From Hyphomicrobium sp. (GTDB lineage Bacteria > Pseudomonadota > Alphaproteobacteria > Rhizobiales > Hyphomicrobiaceae), in contig NZ_JAIETU010000005.1 of assembly GCF_019744875.1 (NCBI RefSeq), forward strand, positions 992,001 to 1,056,000: 64,000 bases of DNA. Reading direction: 5' to 3'. Of this stretch, positions 27,274 to 37,294 are shown in pieces. A program made the translations under genes and the position numbers. The notes below the pieces were generated by a model. It worked only from the letters and a program-made list of their open reading frames with translations. It had not been told where the DNA came from and searched no databases. How positions within the stretch are numbered: the first letter of the stretch is position 1; the number at the start of each line of letters is the position of its first letter.

Positions 27274-27459
27274 TTACGCCTCGGCCTTCGGCGCGAGAAT
27301 TTGGCGGCCGTTGTACTTGCCGGTCTTGAGGTCGATGTGGTGGGGACGACGACGCTCGCCGCTGTCCTTGTCCTCGACATAAGCCGGGCGGCTGAGCGCG
27401 TCGTGCGACTGGCGCTGGCCCTTCTTCATGCGAGAGGTCTTTTTCCTAGGAACTGCCAT
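27274..27459 (-). CDS. rpmF: 50S ribosomal protein L32
   Basis: 61 residues, the normal size. It opens [20 protein letters not shown] and contains [20 protein letters not shown], the alphaproteobacterial L32 pattern, without the zinc-binding cysteines found in some other L32 proteins. It is a component of the large ribosomal subunit. It follows mtgA on the same strand after about 200 bases. Confidence 0.97.
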   Translation of the reverse strand: MAVPRKKTSRMKKGQRQSHDALSRPAYVEDKDSGERRRPHHIDLKTGKYNGRQILAPKAEA

Positions 27460-27657
27460 TGGTTAACTCCAATAAATGGGCGCCGCGCAGGGGTGCCTAT
27501 GTCGTCGAATGGGCGTTTCGGGCGATGCCAACAGCAAAATGCGACGCCAACCGGTCGATCGGGCGCCGCAGGCTCCAAACCCAAAGTTGGCGGCCTTATA
27601 GCGGCAATCCCGCATTGGCGCTAGAGGGCAAATCCCGGTGACCGCGTTGGCGGCCCC

Positions 27658-29340
27658 TTACTGCGGGCCCATTCGAACGGAGGCGCCCCAGTCTTCGATG
27701 GTCTCGCGGCGGGGGGCCTTGCGCTGCGGGGTGGCCTTGCGGGCGGGCTGCTGGTTGCGCGGCGTCGCGGTGGTGTTGCCCTGTGCCGCGGCGGGCTCGG
27801 GCGAGGCTGCGGCACGCGGCTGGTTGCCGACAACGCAGGCGGCAATGGCGCCGTAGGCCTTCACGCGAGACTGGACGACGCGGGCCTTGCTGGAGGTCAC
27901 CGTGTTAGGAGATCCCGCGTCGCGGCGCACGGGGTTGGGCAGTACCGCCGCCAGCAGGGCCGCCTCACGCTCGTTGAGGCGGTAGGCGGGCTTGTTGAAA
28001 TGGTGCCGGGCTGCGGCCTCGGCGCCGAATACGCCCGGACCCCATTCAGCGATGTTGAGATACATCTCGAGGATGCGCCGCTTCGGCCAGACGATTTCCA
28101 TCACCAGGGTCAACGGAATCTCGATGACCTTGCGGATGTAGCTCTTGGCGTTCCAGAGGAAGAGGTTCTTGGTGACCTGCATCGAGATGGTGCTGGCGCC
28201 GCGCGGGATGCCGCCCGACGCCTTCTCGATGGCGTCCTTGATCGCGACCGTGTCGATGCCGCTGTGCTCGCAGAAGCGGCCGTCTTCCGAGACGATGACC
28301 GCGCGCACAAGATTGGGGGAGATCTGGTCGAGCGGCACCCACGTCCGGTCGACGGAATTGCCGGTCAGCAGCTTCGTCAGCATCAGCATCGAGCCGGGCG
28401 GATTCACGAAGCGGAACAGCACGATGAGCACAAGCACGAGCGCGAGGTAGCCGCCGGCCGCATACGCCGCGTAGCGGCCCGCGATCCAGAGACGGTCGCG
28501 CCAGGTGCCCGTTTTCCACGTCGGGCGAACGTCCGTCTCGGGATCGGGCTCGTAGCGCGTTTCAACGCCCGGGCGCGGCGCGATGACCGGCGCCACGGGG
28601 CGCGGAATGCGCAACGACGGATCGAGGCGCCGACCGAGGGTGATCAGGTGCGGGTCGCGGTCGATTTCGGGCGGGCGAAAGAGATCCTGGGCGGCGGCCG
28701 TGAAGTTGGCGTCGCTCTGCTCGGCAGGCTGTTCGCGGGCGGGCTCCGTGGCCTGCGGCGGGTGTTCGGGCTGGATTGCGGGCGCTGGGCGCTCGGGCAG
28801 GAGCTCGATCGAGGCGCGCGCGTGGAGCGGCAGGCTTCCGGGGCGTGCTTCGTCCGAAGGCTGGGTCTCCGGTTCCGGGGGCGGCGCCGGTTCGAAAAGG
28901 GCATCGGCAATTGCCGTGCGCCAGGCCCCGTTGGTGTCGCCGTGGTCGTCGGCGGCCGGCGCCGGGAGCGGGTCTGTCGCCGCTTCCGGCATTGCTGCCG
29001 GGACTGCCTCGAGCACCGGGCTCGGCTCGAATGCTTGCTCGGTGGGCTCGGGCAGGTCCGGAGCGTCCTGGGGCTCGGGGCTCGCGGCGGCGAAAGTTTC
29101 GGTAGGAGTGAGCGCGTCGGCCCGGAGCGTCAGGCTATGCGGGGCGGGCGGCGCTTCGGATGTCTTGGGTATGCTGGATTCGGCCGTGCTGGCTTCGGGC
29201 GTCCGGGATGCGGGCGCAGGATCGCGGGTCACAGGTCCGCCCTCGGAGGGGGGAACATCCGCTACCGGGATCGGGTCGCCGTATGCGCCCAGGTCGTCAC
29301 GGGTGTCCTTGTCGGCCACGAATGCTATATCCCGCGCCAC
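27658..29340 (-). CDS. mtgA: Monofunctional peptidoglycan glycosyltransferase with long N-terminal extension
   Basis: 560 residues; typical MtgA has about 230-270. Residues 1 to about 270 are a low-complexity Pro/Glu/Ala/Ser-rich cytoplasmic extension. One membrane helix follows at about 288-310 (GGYLALVLVLIVLFRF). The GT51 domain spans about 330-510 with VSEDGRFCEHSGID (first catalytic Glu, EDxxFxxHxG), GASTISMQVTKNLFLW and RKVIEIPLTL (second Glu). A basic Pro/Ala/Arg tail of about 50 residues ends the protein. It polymerises lipid II glycan strands in the periplasm without a transpeptidase domain. The start at 29340 lies 36 bases from the divergent ispA start. Confidence 0.9.
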   Translation of the reverse strand: MARDIAFVADKDTRDDLGAYGDPIPVADVPPSEGGPVTRDPAPASRTPEASTAESSIPKTSEAPPAPHSLTLRADALTPTETFAAASPEPQDAPDLPEPTEQAFEPSPVLEAVPAAMPEAATDPLPAPAADDHGDTNGAWRTAIADALFEPAPPPEPETQPSDEARPGSLPLHARASIELLPERPAPAIQPEHPPQATEPAREQPAEQSDANFTAAAQDLFRPPEIDRDPHLITLGRRLDPSLRIPRPVAPVIAPRPGVETRYEPDPETDVRPTWKTGTWRDRLWIAGRYAAYAAGGYLALVLVLIVLFRFVNPPGSMLMLTKLLTGNSVDRTWVPLDQISPNLVRAVIVSEDGRFCEHSGIDTVAIKDAIEKASGGIPRGASTISMQVTKNLFLWNAKSYIRKVIEIPLTLVMEIVWPKRRILEMYLNIAEWGPGVFGAEAAARHHFNKPAYRLNEREAALLAAVLPNPVRRDAGSPNTVTSSKARVVQSRVKAYGAIAACVVGNQPRAAASPEPAAAQGNTTATPRNQQPARKATPQRKAPRRETIEDWGASVRMGPQ

Positions 29341-29376
29341 TCGCCGGTTTCCTCGGACAGTCTAGGTACTTCGTCT

Positions 29377-30294
29377 ATGACCTTCGCGCAAAGACTCGAT
29401 CAGATCGCAGGGCTAACGGCCGGCCGCATCGGCACGCTTGCTGGTGCATCTCCTCAACACTCCGGTGGGGACGGCGCAGTCCCCGGACGCCTTCTTGACG
29501 CCGTTCATCACGCGACGCTCGGCGGAGGAAAAAGGTTCCGGCCATTTCTTGTTCTTGAAAGTGCGGCACTTTTCGGGCTCTCCGACGCCCAGGCTTTGGA
29601 TACCGCGGTCGCGCTCGAATGCGTCCACTGTTACTCGCTCGTCCATGACGATCTGCCGGCCATGGATAACGACCGGGTGCGGCGCGGACAACCGTCCGTC
29701 TGGGCCGCCTTCGACGAGTGGACCGCCATTCTGGCCGGCGACGCGCTTCTGACGCTCGCTTTCGAAATCTTGGCGGCTCCCGAGACGCATTCAGACCCGG
29801 CCATCCGGCTGGGTCTGATCACGGGTCTCGCGAAAGCGGCGGGTGCGGCCGGCATGGTGGGCGGGCAGGCGCTCGACCTCGAGGCGGAGCGGCTCCCCGC
29901 TGGCATCCCGCAGACCGTGGATGCGATCCTGCACATGCAGAGCCTCAAGACGGGGGCGCTGATCCGTTTCGCGGCCGAAGCCGGCGGCATGCTGGGCGGC
30001 GCGAGCCCCGAGCAGCGCGCCGCGCTCAGCGCCTATGGGCATCACATCGGCGTTGCATTCCAGATCGCCGACGACCTGCTCGATGCGGAAGGGGATGCAG
30101 CAACCGTCGGCAAGGCCGTGAGCAAGGACGCGGATGCGGGCAAGGCCACGCTTGTGTCGTTGCTCGGGATCGAGAAGGCTCGCGCCGAGCTTGCCCGCAC
30201 CGAGCAGGCGGCGGTCGATGCGCTGGCGCCGTTCGGCGCGCGCGCGGCGACGCTTATCGAGGCGGCGCGCTTCGTGGCCCGGCGCGACCGGTAG
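29377..30294 (+). CDS. ispA: Farnesyl/geranyl diphosphate synthase (polyprenyl synthetase)
   Basis: 305 residues from the ATG at 29377; the frame stays open upstream only because it is antisense to mtgA. The first Asp-rich motif is DDLPAMDND at about residues 91-99 and the second is FQIADDLLDAEGD at about 227-239; LGGGKRFRPFL and KTGALIRFAAEAG are also typical. Short-chain (C15) FPP synthases of proteobacteria have this form. It supplies prenyl diphosphate for undecaprenyl phosphate, quinones and hopanoids. Confidence 0.93.
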   Translation: MTFAQRLDQIAGLTAGRIGTLAGASPQHSGGDGAVPGRLLDAVHHATLGGGKRFRPFLVLESAALFGLSDAQALDTAVALECVHCYSLVHDDLPAMDNDRVRRGQPSVWAAFDEWTAILAGDALLTLAFEILAAPETHSDPAIRLGLITGLAKAAGAAGMVGGQALDLEAERLPAGIPQTVDAILHMQSLKTGALIRFAAEAGGMLGGASPEQRAALSAYGHHIGVAFQIADDLLDAEGDAATVGKAVSKDADAGKATLVSLLGIEKARAELARTEQAAVDALAPFGARAATLIEAARFVARRDR

Positions 30295-30341
30295 CCCGGC
30301 CCTCTTCTCGCAAGAACTGCTGCGGAATCACCCCCTCCTAC

Positions 30342-30363
30342 CCTCCCCCACAAAGGGGGGAGG
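30342..30363. repeat. Intergenic palindromic repeat
   Basis: CCTCCCCC (30342-30349) and GGGGGAGG (30356-30363) flank ACAAAG. The sequence is nearly the same as the repeat at 18108-18128, which suggests a dispersed palindromic element of this genome. Confidence 0.6.
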
Positions 30364-30367
30364 AATA

Positions 30368-30397
30368 CCGTCGCGCACTTCGCGACGGTCTCTTTGA
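30368..30397 (+). terminator. Rho-independent terminator of ispA
   Basis: CCGTCGCG (30368-30375) pairs with CGCGACGG (30381-30388) across CACTT and is followed by TCTCTTT. It sits between convergent ispA and the lipoyl-acyltransferase gene. Confidence 0.7.
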
Positions 30398-30413
30398 GGA
30401 CCGGAGGATGGCG

Positions 30414-31586
30414 TCAGCGTTGGCGGAATTCGTTGGTCGAGCGCGCCTTGACGATGGTGTTCGCCGGGACGGAGCTCGTCAGCGTTGTGCCCGAGGCGAT
30501 GATGCAGCGGTCGCCGATCGAGAGATACGGCTCGATGCCGACGTGCATGCCGAAGCGGATGAAGCTGCCGATGGTGACGCGGCCGCAGGCGGTGCAGCGC
30601 GGTCCGAAGGCGTTGTGGTCGCCGACCGTGCTGTGATGCTCGATCACGTTGTGGCTGGCGAAGAAGTTGTTGTTGCCGATCTCGGCTCCGGCGGCGATGA
30701 AGCCGTTCGACATGATGGTGTTGCCGACACCCATCTTGACGTCTGAGCGGATGGAGACCGACGGGTCGATCACGTTCGTCATGCGCACGCCTTCGGCGAT
30801 AAGCGCGTTGAACAGCTCGGCGCGGTCGTCGATGTCGTCGGTGAACAGGATGATGGCGCCGTCGAAGCGGCCTTCGTTCCAGAGCGCAGGAATGGACGTG
30901 CGGTCGCCAAGAACCGGGACGCCGTGCACGATTTGGCCGTGCGTCTTTGGGTTGGTGTCGATGATGCCCGCCGGGCGCTGATGGGATGTGCGCAGGATCG
31001 CCTCGACGGCGATGGCACCTGCGCCGCTCGCGCCGCCGATCAGGAGTACGCGCTCGAAATGCTGGCCGATGCCGAGATAGGCCCGTGGGGCGACCGGCGC
31101 GGCTGGGGCTGAAACGGACGGTGCGGTCTGGGCCGAGGATGCGGCAGGCGGGGCTTCGCCCGGTGCGCCGGATTGGGCGGCGAGCACGTCCGCTTCCGTG
31201 AGCGTCGTGCCGGGCTTCTGCTTGGCCAGCGCGTCGATATCGATGCCGAGACGGCGGGCGACGATGGCGGCTTTCTTGGTCCAGCGCTTGTCGGCTTCGC
31301 CTTTGGCCGGTGAGCCGTCGGCGGCAAGCAGAGCGGAGTGGTCGGCGGCGAGATCGGCCTTGATGACTGCGATGGGCGCGCCGACCTGCTGGCTCACTCC
31401 CGGGGGCGCGATGGGCACGAGGTAGCCGTCCGCCTCGGCCTCGACCTCGACCGTGCTCTTGGTGGTCTCGACCTCGCAGACGAACTGGCCTTTTTTGACC
31501 GCGGCGCCTTCGTCCACCATCCAGCGCACGAGAATGGCGCTGTCTTCGTTGGCATTGATGCCGGGCATACGCATCACGTGGATCAT
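30414..31586 (-). CDS. Lipoyl-domain / E3-binding-domain / PglD-NeuD-type acyltransferase fusion
   Basis: 390 residues. Residues 1-77 are a lipoyl domain like that of 2-oxoacid dehydrogenase E2, with the lipoylation site ETTKSTVEV (Lys43). Residues about 101-138 match the peripheral subunit-binding domain (TKKAAIVARRLGID, TTLTEADVLAA). An Ala/Pro linker of about 30 residues leads to residues 178-380, which are not an E2 catalytic domain but a PglD/NeuD-like sugar acyltransferase: Rossmann-like LLIGGASGAG, then left-handed beta-helix hexapeptides, with NVIEHHSTVGD carrying the likely catalytic His (317 or 318). It starts immediately after the E1-beta stop (TAA then ATG). It probably takes an acyl group from E1 via lipoate and passes it to a sugar or other amine/hydroxyl; this is inference. 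Confidence 0.85.
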   Translation of the reverse strand: MIHVMRMPGINANEDSAILVRWMVDEGAAVKKGQFVCEVETTKSTVEVEAEADGYLVPIAPPGVSQQVGAPIAVIKADLAADHSALLAADGSPAKGEADKRWTKKAAIVARRLGIDIDALAKQKPGTTLTEADVLAAQSGAPGEAPPAASSAQTAPSVSAPAAPVAPRAYLGIGQHFERVLLIGGASGAGAIAVEAILRTSHQRPAGIIDTNPKTHGQIVHGVPVLGDRTSIPALWNEGRFDGAIILFTDDIDDRAELFNALIAEGVRMTNVIDPSVSIRSDVKMGVGNTIMSNGFIAAGAEIGNNNFFASHNVIEHHSTVGDHNAFGPRCTACGRVTIGSFIRFGMHVGIEPYLSIGDRCIIASGTTLTSSVPANTIVKARSTNEFRQR

Positions 31587-32615
31587 TTATTCGAGTTCCT
31601 CGTAGACGGCGGCCTCGATGTCGTCGGTGCCGATCAGGGCTGCGGTTTCGCCGTCCTTGGACGTCGGGATGATCGCGGGCTGCGAGGTCAGGCGGCGCAC
31701 GGGACGGTCGAGCTTGCCGAACAGCGTCTCATGCAGGCGCGCCGCGACCTCGGCGCCCCAATCGAAGCCTGCCGTGCCTTCCTCGACGACAATCGCGCGC
31801 CGGGCGCGGGCGACCTCGCGGGCGATGGGCGCGATATCGAGCGGCGAGATGACGGCGGGCAGCACGACGGAGATGTTGATCTCCTCGTCCGCAAGCCTCT
31901 CGGCCACTTCGAGCATCAGGGGCGCGACACCGCCATAACCGATCAGCACGACATCCGGTTCGCCGCTTTCGAAATTGCGTACGATGCGCGTCGCGTAGGG
32001 CTCGGCGCTGGGCTCGACGGTCAGCCTGTCGCTGCCCGTGAACAGCGGCAGCGGGTAGAGCGCCTTGTACTCGATGAAGAGTACGGGCTGGGTTTCGCTC
32101 GCAATGGCGTGGCCGAGCAGATCGCCGGGCCCGTGCACGTGCGACGGGGAGATGATCTTGAGACCCGCGATGCCGCAGAAGTGCTTCTCGATGCTCTGGC
32201 TGTGCGTCGGGCCATAGCCGCGCCGGCCGCCCATGGGCGTGCGGATCACCATCGGCACGGGCACGTCCTGGCCGTACATGGCGCCGAACTTCACGGCGTG
32301 ATTGAGGATCTGGTCGAACGTCAGCGTCAGGAAGTCGCCGAACATGATCTCGACGACGGGCTTCAAGCCGCGCAATGCCATGCCGCTGGCGAGGCCGGTG
32401 ATCGCGCCTTCGGAGATCGGCGTCGTGTGGACGCGCTCGGGGAAGCGTGTCGAGAGACCCGCCGAGACCTTGAACGCGCCGCCGTAGGGATCGAGGATGT
32501 CCTCGCCCGCGAAATGAACGCGCGTATCCGCTTCCATCGCCGCGTGCAGGCCGCGGTTGAGGCTCTGCAGATAGGTTGCGGACGGGGCGGCTTGGGCTGG
32601 CGTGTGGGCTGTCAT
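31587..32615 (-). CDS. 2-oxoacid dehydrogenase E1 component, beta subunit
   Basis: 342 residues from the ATG at 32615 (MTAHTPAQAAPSATYL); an upstream in-frame extension runs into the E1-alpha end. It is a transketolase-like E1-beta of the pyruvate/acetoin dehydrogenase type: HFAGEDILDPYGGAFKV, TPISEGAITGLASGMAL (thiamine diphosphate-activating Glu in ISE), VIRTPMGGRRGYGPTHSQS and LIGYGG, VVEEGTAGFDWGAEV. With E1-alpha it would decarboxylate a 2-oxoacid and reductively acylate a lipoyl domain. It lies 49 bases after E1-alpha and abuts the lipoyl-acyltransferase fusion. The 2-oxoacid is not identifiable. Confidence 0.9.
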   Translation of the reverse strand: MTAHTPAQAAPSATYLQSLNRGLHAAMEADTRVHFAGEDILDPYGGAFKVSAGLSTRFPERVHTTPISEGAITGLASGMALRGLKPVVEIMFGDFLTLTFDQILNHAVKFGAMYGQDVPVPMVIRTPMGGRRGYGPTHSQSIEKHFCGIAGLKIISPSHVHGPGDLLGHAIASETQPVLFIEYKALYPLPLFTGSDRLTVEPSAEPYATRIVRNFESGEPDVVLIGYGGVAPLMLEVAERLADEEINISVVLPAVISPLDIAPIAREVARARRAIVVEEGTAGFDWGAEVAARLHETLFGKLDRPVRRLTSQPAIIPTSKDGETAALIGTDDIEAAVYEELE

Positions 32616-32664
32616 GCTGATGTCTCGATCTCGGAGTTCGCCTGAGCCTCTAGCGTCTCGAACC

Positions 32665-33612
32665 TCACGCGAGGGCTTCGATGATATCGCGGACGTGGGC
32701 TGCGACCGACTGGTCGACGGCGTCACAGAACTCGGATGGAAGCTTGTTGCGGGCGCGGACCATCGGCTCGTGCGTCCAGGCGTCGGCGATTTCCTGCTTG
32801 TCGCGGATGTCGTCGCCCTTCGAGTGGGGCGCGAGGCGATACGTGGTGCAGTAAAGCGCGCCGGGACCTTCGCCCGAGCGGATGCGTTCGATAAGGGCTT
32901 CGGCGGCCTCGTACACGGCTTCGGCGTCGTTGCCGTCGGCTTCGGTCACCGGAATGCCGAACGGCTTCGGGCGGTCCGCTAAGCGGCCGGCCTGCTCGAG
33001 GGCTTTCGGCGTGCTCTGGGCGTAGCCGTTGTCTTCGACGACCAGCAGGTAGGGCAGCTTCCAAAGGGCGGCGATGTTGAAGCTCTCGTAGAACGCGCCT
33101 TCGGCGAGCGCGCCGTCACCGGCGAACTGGACGACGATGGCGCCGGATTTGGCGGTCTTCTCGGCCATGGCCATGCCGACAGAAACGGGCGCCATGCCGC
33201 CGAGGATGCCGTTCGAATAGAAGTTGCGGTTGTGCAGGTGCTGGCTGCCGCCAACGCCGCGGCAGACGCCCTGGGGCAGCCCCATGATTTCCGCGATCAG
33301 GCCTTTGGCGTCGCCGCAGTAGGCGAGGTAGTGGCCGTGGCCGCGATGGTTGGAGCAGATCACGTCGCGATCGAGATCGAGGGCGGCGATGACGCCGGCG
33401 GCGATGGCCTCTTGGCCAATGCCGGTGTGCACGGTGCCGCGCAGCTTGCCCTTGCCGAACAGGTCCAGGAGACTGGTCTCGACCGCACGGATCAGCGCCA
33501 TCGTCTCGTACATGGCTCTCAGCGAGCCGCGATTTTCGAGGGTTTTGAGCATGCGCGCGCTTTGTTTGAGCGTGCTTCGGACCGGACGGCCGGGACCGCA
33601 TGGCGTCGCCAT
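32665..33612 (-). CDS. 2-oxoacid dehydrogenase E1 component, alpha subunit
   Basis: 315 residues from the ATG at 33612, which has GGAG four bases upstream; a GTG at 33624 and an ATG at 33552 are alternatives. It is the thiamine-diphosphate-binding chain: the motif runs from VVQFAGDGALAEGAFYESFN to LLVVEDNGYAQST, and CSNHRGHGHYLAYC and GVGGSQHLHN are typical of the PdhA/AcoA short form. It opens an operon with E1-beta and the lipoyl-acyltransferase fusion; no E2 catalytic domain or E3 is encoded next to it. Pyruvate is the most common substrate of the family, but acetoin or a branched 2-oxoacid is possible. Confidence 0.9.
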   Translation of the reverse strand: MATPCGPGRPVRSTLKQSARMLKTLENRGSLRAMYETMALIRAVETSLLDLFGKGKLRGTVHTGIGQEAIAAGVIAALDLDRDVICSNHRGHGHYLAYCGDAKGLIAEIMGLPQGVCRGVGGSQHLHNRNFYSNGILGGMAPVSVGMAMAEKTAKSGAIVVQFAGDGALAEGAFYESFNIAALWKLPYLLVVEDNGYAQSTPKALEQAGRLADRPKPFGIPVTEADGNDAEAVYEAAEALIERIRSGEGPGALYCTTYRLAPHSKGDDIRDKQEIADAWTHEPMVRARNKLPSEFCDAVDQSVAAHVRDIIEALA

Positions 33613-33780
33613 GGCGCTCCACACGTTTCCGGAAGCACTGTGGGTCGATGCAACTCAGACGCAAACGGGCGTTCGTGCTCCGGGAGCACGCGACGCTGCA
33701 CGGATCTAGCGGTAAGCGGCCAAGCTTTCGGGGAGCTTACGGCGCTCGCTTCGCGTGCGATGGGGGCGCGACGCGCCGGA

Positions 33781-34053
33781 TCAGGCGAGGCGGGCTTCGC
33801 CGGTTTTGAGGCCGACGTGGGCGACCTCCGACGGCGACAGACGACGAACCGCCGTCATCGGCGCATCTTCGGCGGCGCCGGCCTTCTTGCGAGCCGCCTC
33901 GATCGCCATGTCGCTGGCAGCGACGGCGACGTTGTAGAACTGGAAGGTGGGGGCGTCCGTCAGGGCGGGGCCGCGCCATTGATCGCCTTGGACGGCTTTT
34001 CCCGGGATCGAAAGTTGGACGACCCATCCGGCAGCTGAATATTTTTCTGTCAT
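33781..34053 (-). CDS. Small protein of unknown function
   Basis: 90 residues from the ATG at 34053 (MTEKYSAAGWVVQLSIPGKA). It is soluble, without signal peptide, cysteine or a recognised motif; a middle FQFYNVAVAASDMAIEAARK and a C-terminal VRRLSPSEVAHVGL look like a compact alpha/beta domain. It lies about 170 bases upstream of the E1-alpha gene on the same strand, so it might be co-transcribed, but the gap leaves room for a promoter. Function unknown. Confidence 0.5.
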   Translation of the reverse strand: MTEKYSAAGWVVQLSIPGKAVQGDQWRGPALTDAPTFQFYNVAVAASDMAIEAARKKAGAAEDAPMTAVRRLSPSEVAHVGLKTGEARLA

Positions 34054-34164
34054 GGGCGGACTATGGGCCCAGCGGGGGGTGGGCGCAACGACGATCGGCG
34101 TGAGAGCATGCGACATCCTGTGGTGCGCTGCCTCAAGTGCACCGATCGGGGCGGTGGGCGTGCG

Positions 34165-35433
34165 TTAGACCGCGGTCTCGGTCGTCTCGCGCTTCGCGCC
34201 GACGCCGAAGCGGCGCTCGATGTAGTCTTCCACCAGGGTCTTGAAGTCGGCGGCGATGTTGGGCCCGCGCAGGGTCATGGCCTTCTTGCCGTCGATGAAG
34301 ACGGGCGCGGCGGGGCTTTCTCCGGTGCCGGGCAGCGAGATGCCGATGTCGGCGTGCTTCGATTCCCCCGGGCCGTTCACGATGCAGCCCATGACGGCGA
34401 AGGTCAGCGTCTCGACGCCGGGGTAGCGGACTTTCCAGTCCGGCATGCGGTCGCGGATCATGTCCTCGACGTCGCGGGCGAGCTCCTGGAATACGGTGGA
34501 CGTGGTGCGGCCGCAGCCCGGGCAGGCGGCGACGACGGGCACGAATGTCCGCAGCCCCATGGTCTGGAGGATTTCCTGGCCGACCTTCACTTCGAGCGTG
34601 CGGTCGCCGCCGGGCTCCGGCGTCAGCGAAATGCGGATGGTGTCGCCGATGCCGTCCTGCAGCACGACGCCGAGCGCGGCCGTGGAGGCGACGATGCCCT
34701 TCGAGCCCATGCCGGCTTCCGTCAGGCCCAGGTGCAGCGCGTAGCGGCAGCGCGCCGCCAGCATGCGATAGACTGCGATCAGGTCCTGCACCGCCGAGAC
34801 CTTGGCGGAGAGGATGATCTTGTCGGCGCCCATGCCGAGCTTTTCAGCCAGCTCCGCCGAGAGCAGCGCTGACTGCACGATGGCTTCGTGCATGACCTGG
34901 CGCGCATCCTTGGGCGCGGCCGAGTTTGCGTTCTCGTCCATCAGGCGGGTGAGCAGCTCCTGGTCGAGCGAGCCCCAGTTGACGCCGATGCGCACCGGCT
35001 TGTCGTGCTTCAGCGCGATGTCGATGATGTCGGCGAACTGGCGGTCCTTCTTGTCCTTGAAGCCGACGTTGCCGGGATTGATGCGGTATTTGTCGAGCGC
35101 TTCGGCGCAGGCCGGGTTTTCGGCGAGAAGCTTGTGGCCGATGTAGTGGAAGTCGCCGACGAGCGGCACGCGCACGCCGCGCTTCAGAAGGCCGTCGCGG
35201 ATGTGGGGCACGGCCTTGGCGGCCTCGTCGCGGTCGACGGTGATGCGGACGAGCTCGCTGCCGGTGCGGGCCAATGCGGCGACCTGGGCGATCGTGCCCT
35301 GGATGTCGGCCGTGTCCGTGTTGGTCATCGACTGGACGACGACCGGGCTCGCGCCGCCCACCACGACGCCCGCCACGTCGACCGGTACGGACCAGCGGCG
35401 CGGGGCGATTTGGGTGTTCGGCGTGTCGGTCAT
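34165..35433 (-). CDS. ispG: 4-hydroxy-3-methylbut-2-en-1-yl diphosphate synthase
   Basis: 422 residues. It converts methylerythritol cyclodiphosphate to HMBPP in the non-mevalonate isoprenoid pathway. The TIM barrel begins [20 protein letters not shown]; the [4Fe-4S] cysteines are in [16 protein letters not shown] and [18 protein letters not shown], all typical of GcpE/IspG. It links functionally to ispA and uppP in this window (isoprenoid and undecaprenyl supply). Confidence 0.97.
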   Translation of the reverse strand: MTDTPNTQIAPRRWSVPVDVAGVVVGGASPVVVQSMTNTDTADIQGTIAQVAALARTGSELVRITVDRDEAAKAVPHIRDGLLKRGVRVPLVGDFHYIGHKLLAENPACAEALDKYRINPGNVGFKDKKDRQFADIIDIALKHDKPVRIGVNWGSLDQELLTRLMDENANSAAPKDARQVMHEAIVQSALLSAELAEKLGMGADKIILSAKVSAVQDLIAVYRMLAARCRYALHLGLTEAGMGSKGIVASTAALGVVLQDGIGDTIRISLTPEPGGDRTLEVKVGQEILQTMGLRTFVPVVAACPGCGRTTSTVFQELARDVEDMIRDRMPDWKVRYPGVETLTFAVMGCIVNGPGESKHADIGISLPGTGESPAAPVFIDGKKAMTLRGPNIAADFKTLVEDYIERRFGVGAKRETTETAV

Positions 35434-35540
35434 CGGTTCACGATCCAGGGGCGGGGATAGTCCAGCGTCAGGGATAGGCTGCGGGCAACCGCCAGGCTCT
35501 CATTTAATCGAGGATTGTGACCTCTGCCAGCGGCCGGACG

Positions 35541-36340
35541 TCACGTTCGCCTGCCGAGGGCCGCGGAGGCGACGGAAAGGCCCGCAATCAGGGCCATCAC
35601 GAGCACGATCGCGGGCCCGCCGGGGACGTCGAAATTGACCGACAGGCCAAGGCCGAGCAGCACGCTGGCGACGGCGACCAGCGCGGCGAGGATGGCCATG
35701 CGTTCGGGCGTGGACGACAGCGGGCGGGCGGCCACGGCCGGGACGATCAGGAACGCGATCACGAGCAGTGCGCCGACGATCTTGATGGCGATGGCGATGG
35801 TCAGCGACAGCAGCACGATGAAGACCGCCTTGATGACGTTGCGGTTGACGCCTTCGGCGGAGGCCAGTTCCTCGTGCACGGCGAGGCGCAGCATGGGCTG
35901 CCAGAGCCGCGACAGCACGGCCAGCACCAGGGCGCCGCCGCCGAACACCCAGTAGAGATCGGATGTCGTGACGGCGAACACGTCGCCGAACAGATAGCCC
36001 ATGAGATCGACGCCGGGGCCGCTCAGCCGCATGGTGGCGATGACGCCGAGCGCGAGCGCACCGTGGTGCATCAGGCCGAGGATGGCATCGAGCGGCACGA
36101 CCTTCTGGCGCGACAACAGGATGAGCAGTCCCGCCATCGCGAGCGTGACGGCGATGACGGGGGCGGTGATGTCGATGCCGAGGAACAGGCCGAGGGCGAT
36201 GCCGATCAGGCTCGCCTGCGAGATCGTCTCGCCGAAATAGGCCATCCGGTTCCAGATGACGAGGGAGCCCAAGGGGGCGGCGACGACGGCGAGCGCCAGC
36301 GACGCGGCGAGGGCGCGGAGCAGAAACGGCTCGAGTTCGA

Positions 36341-36344
<4 letters not shown>
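35541..36344 (-). CDS. znuB: Zinc ABC transporter permease
   Basis: 267 residues using a GTG start at 36344 that overlaps the znuC stop (GTGA). It is an ABC-3 family permease with about seven to eight membrane helices: LGSLVIWNRMAYFGETISQASLIG at its start is characteristic (the YFGETISQASL core), then DLMGYLFGDVFAVT and AEGVNRNVIKAVF. It forms the membrane channel for zinc (or manganese) import with ZnuC. The longer open frame upstream overlaps znuC and was not used. Confidence 0.93.
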
Positions 36345-37282
<938 letters not shown>

Positions 37283-37294
37283 ACTGGATTTAGC

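Noticed and set aside
28000-29376. Long plus-strand open frame joined in frame to ispA
   Set aside because: It is antisense to mtgA, whose GT51 motifs are unmistakable. The open frame comes from the GC-biased codons of mtgA; ispA starts at 29377.
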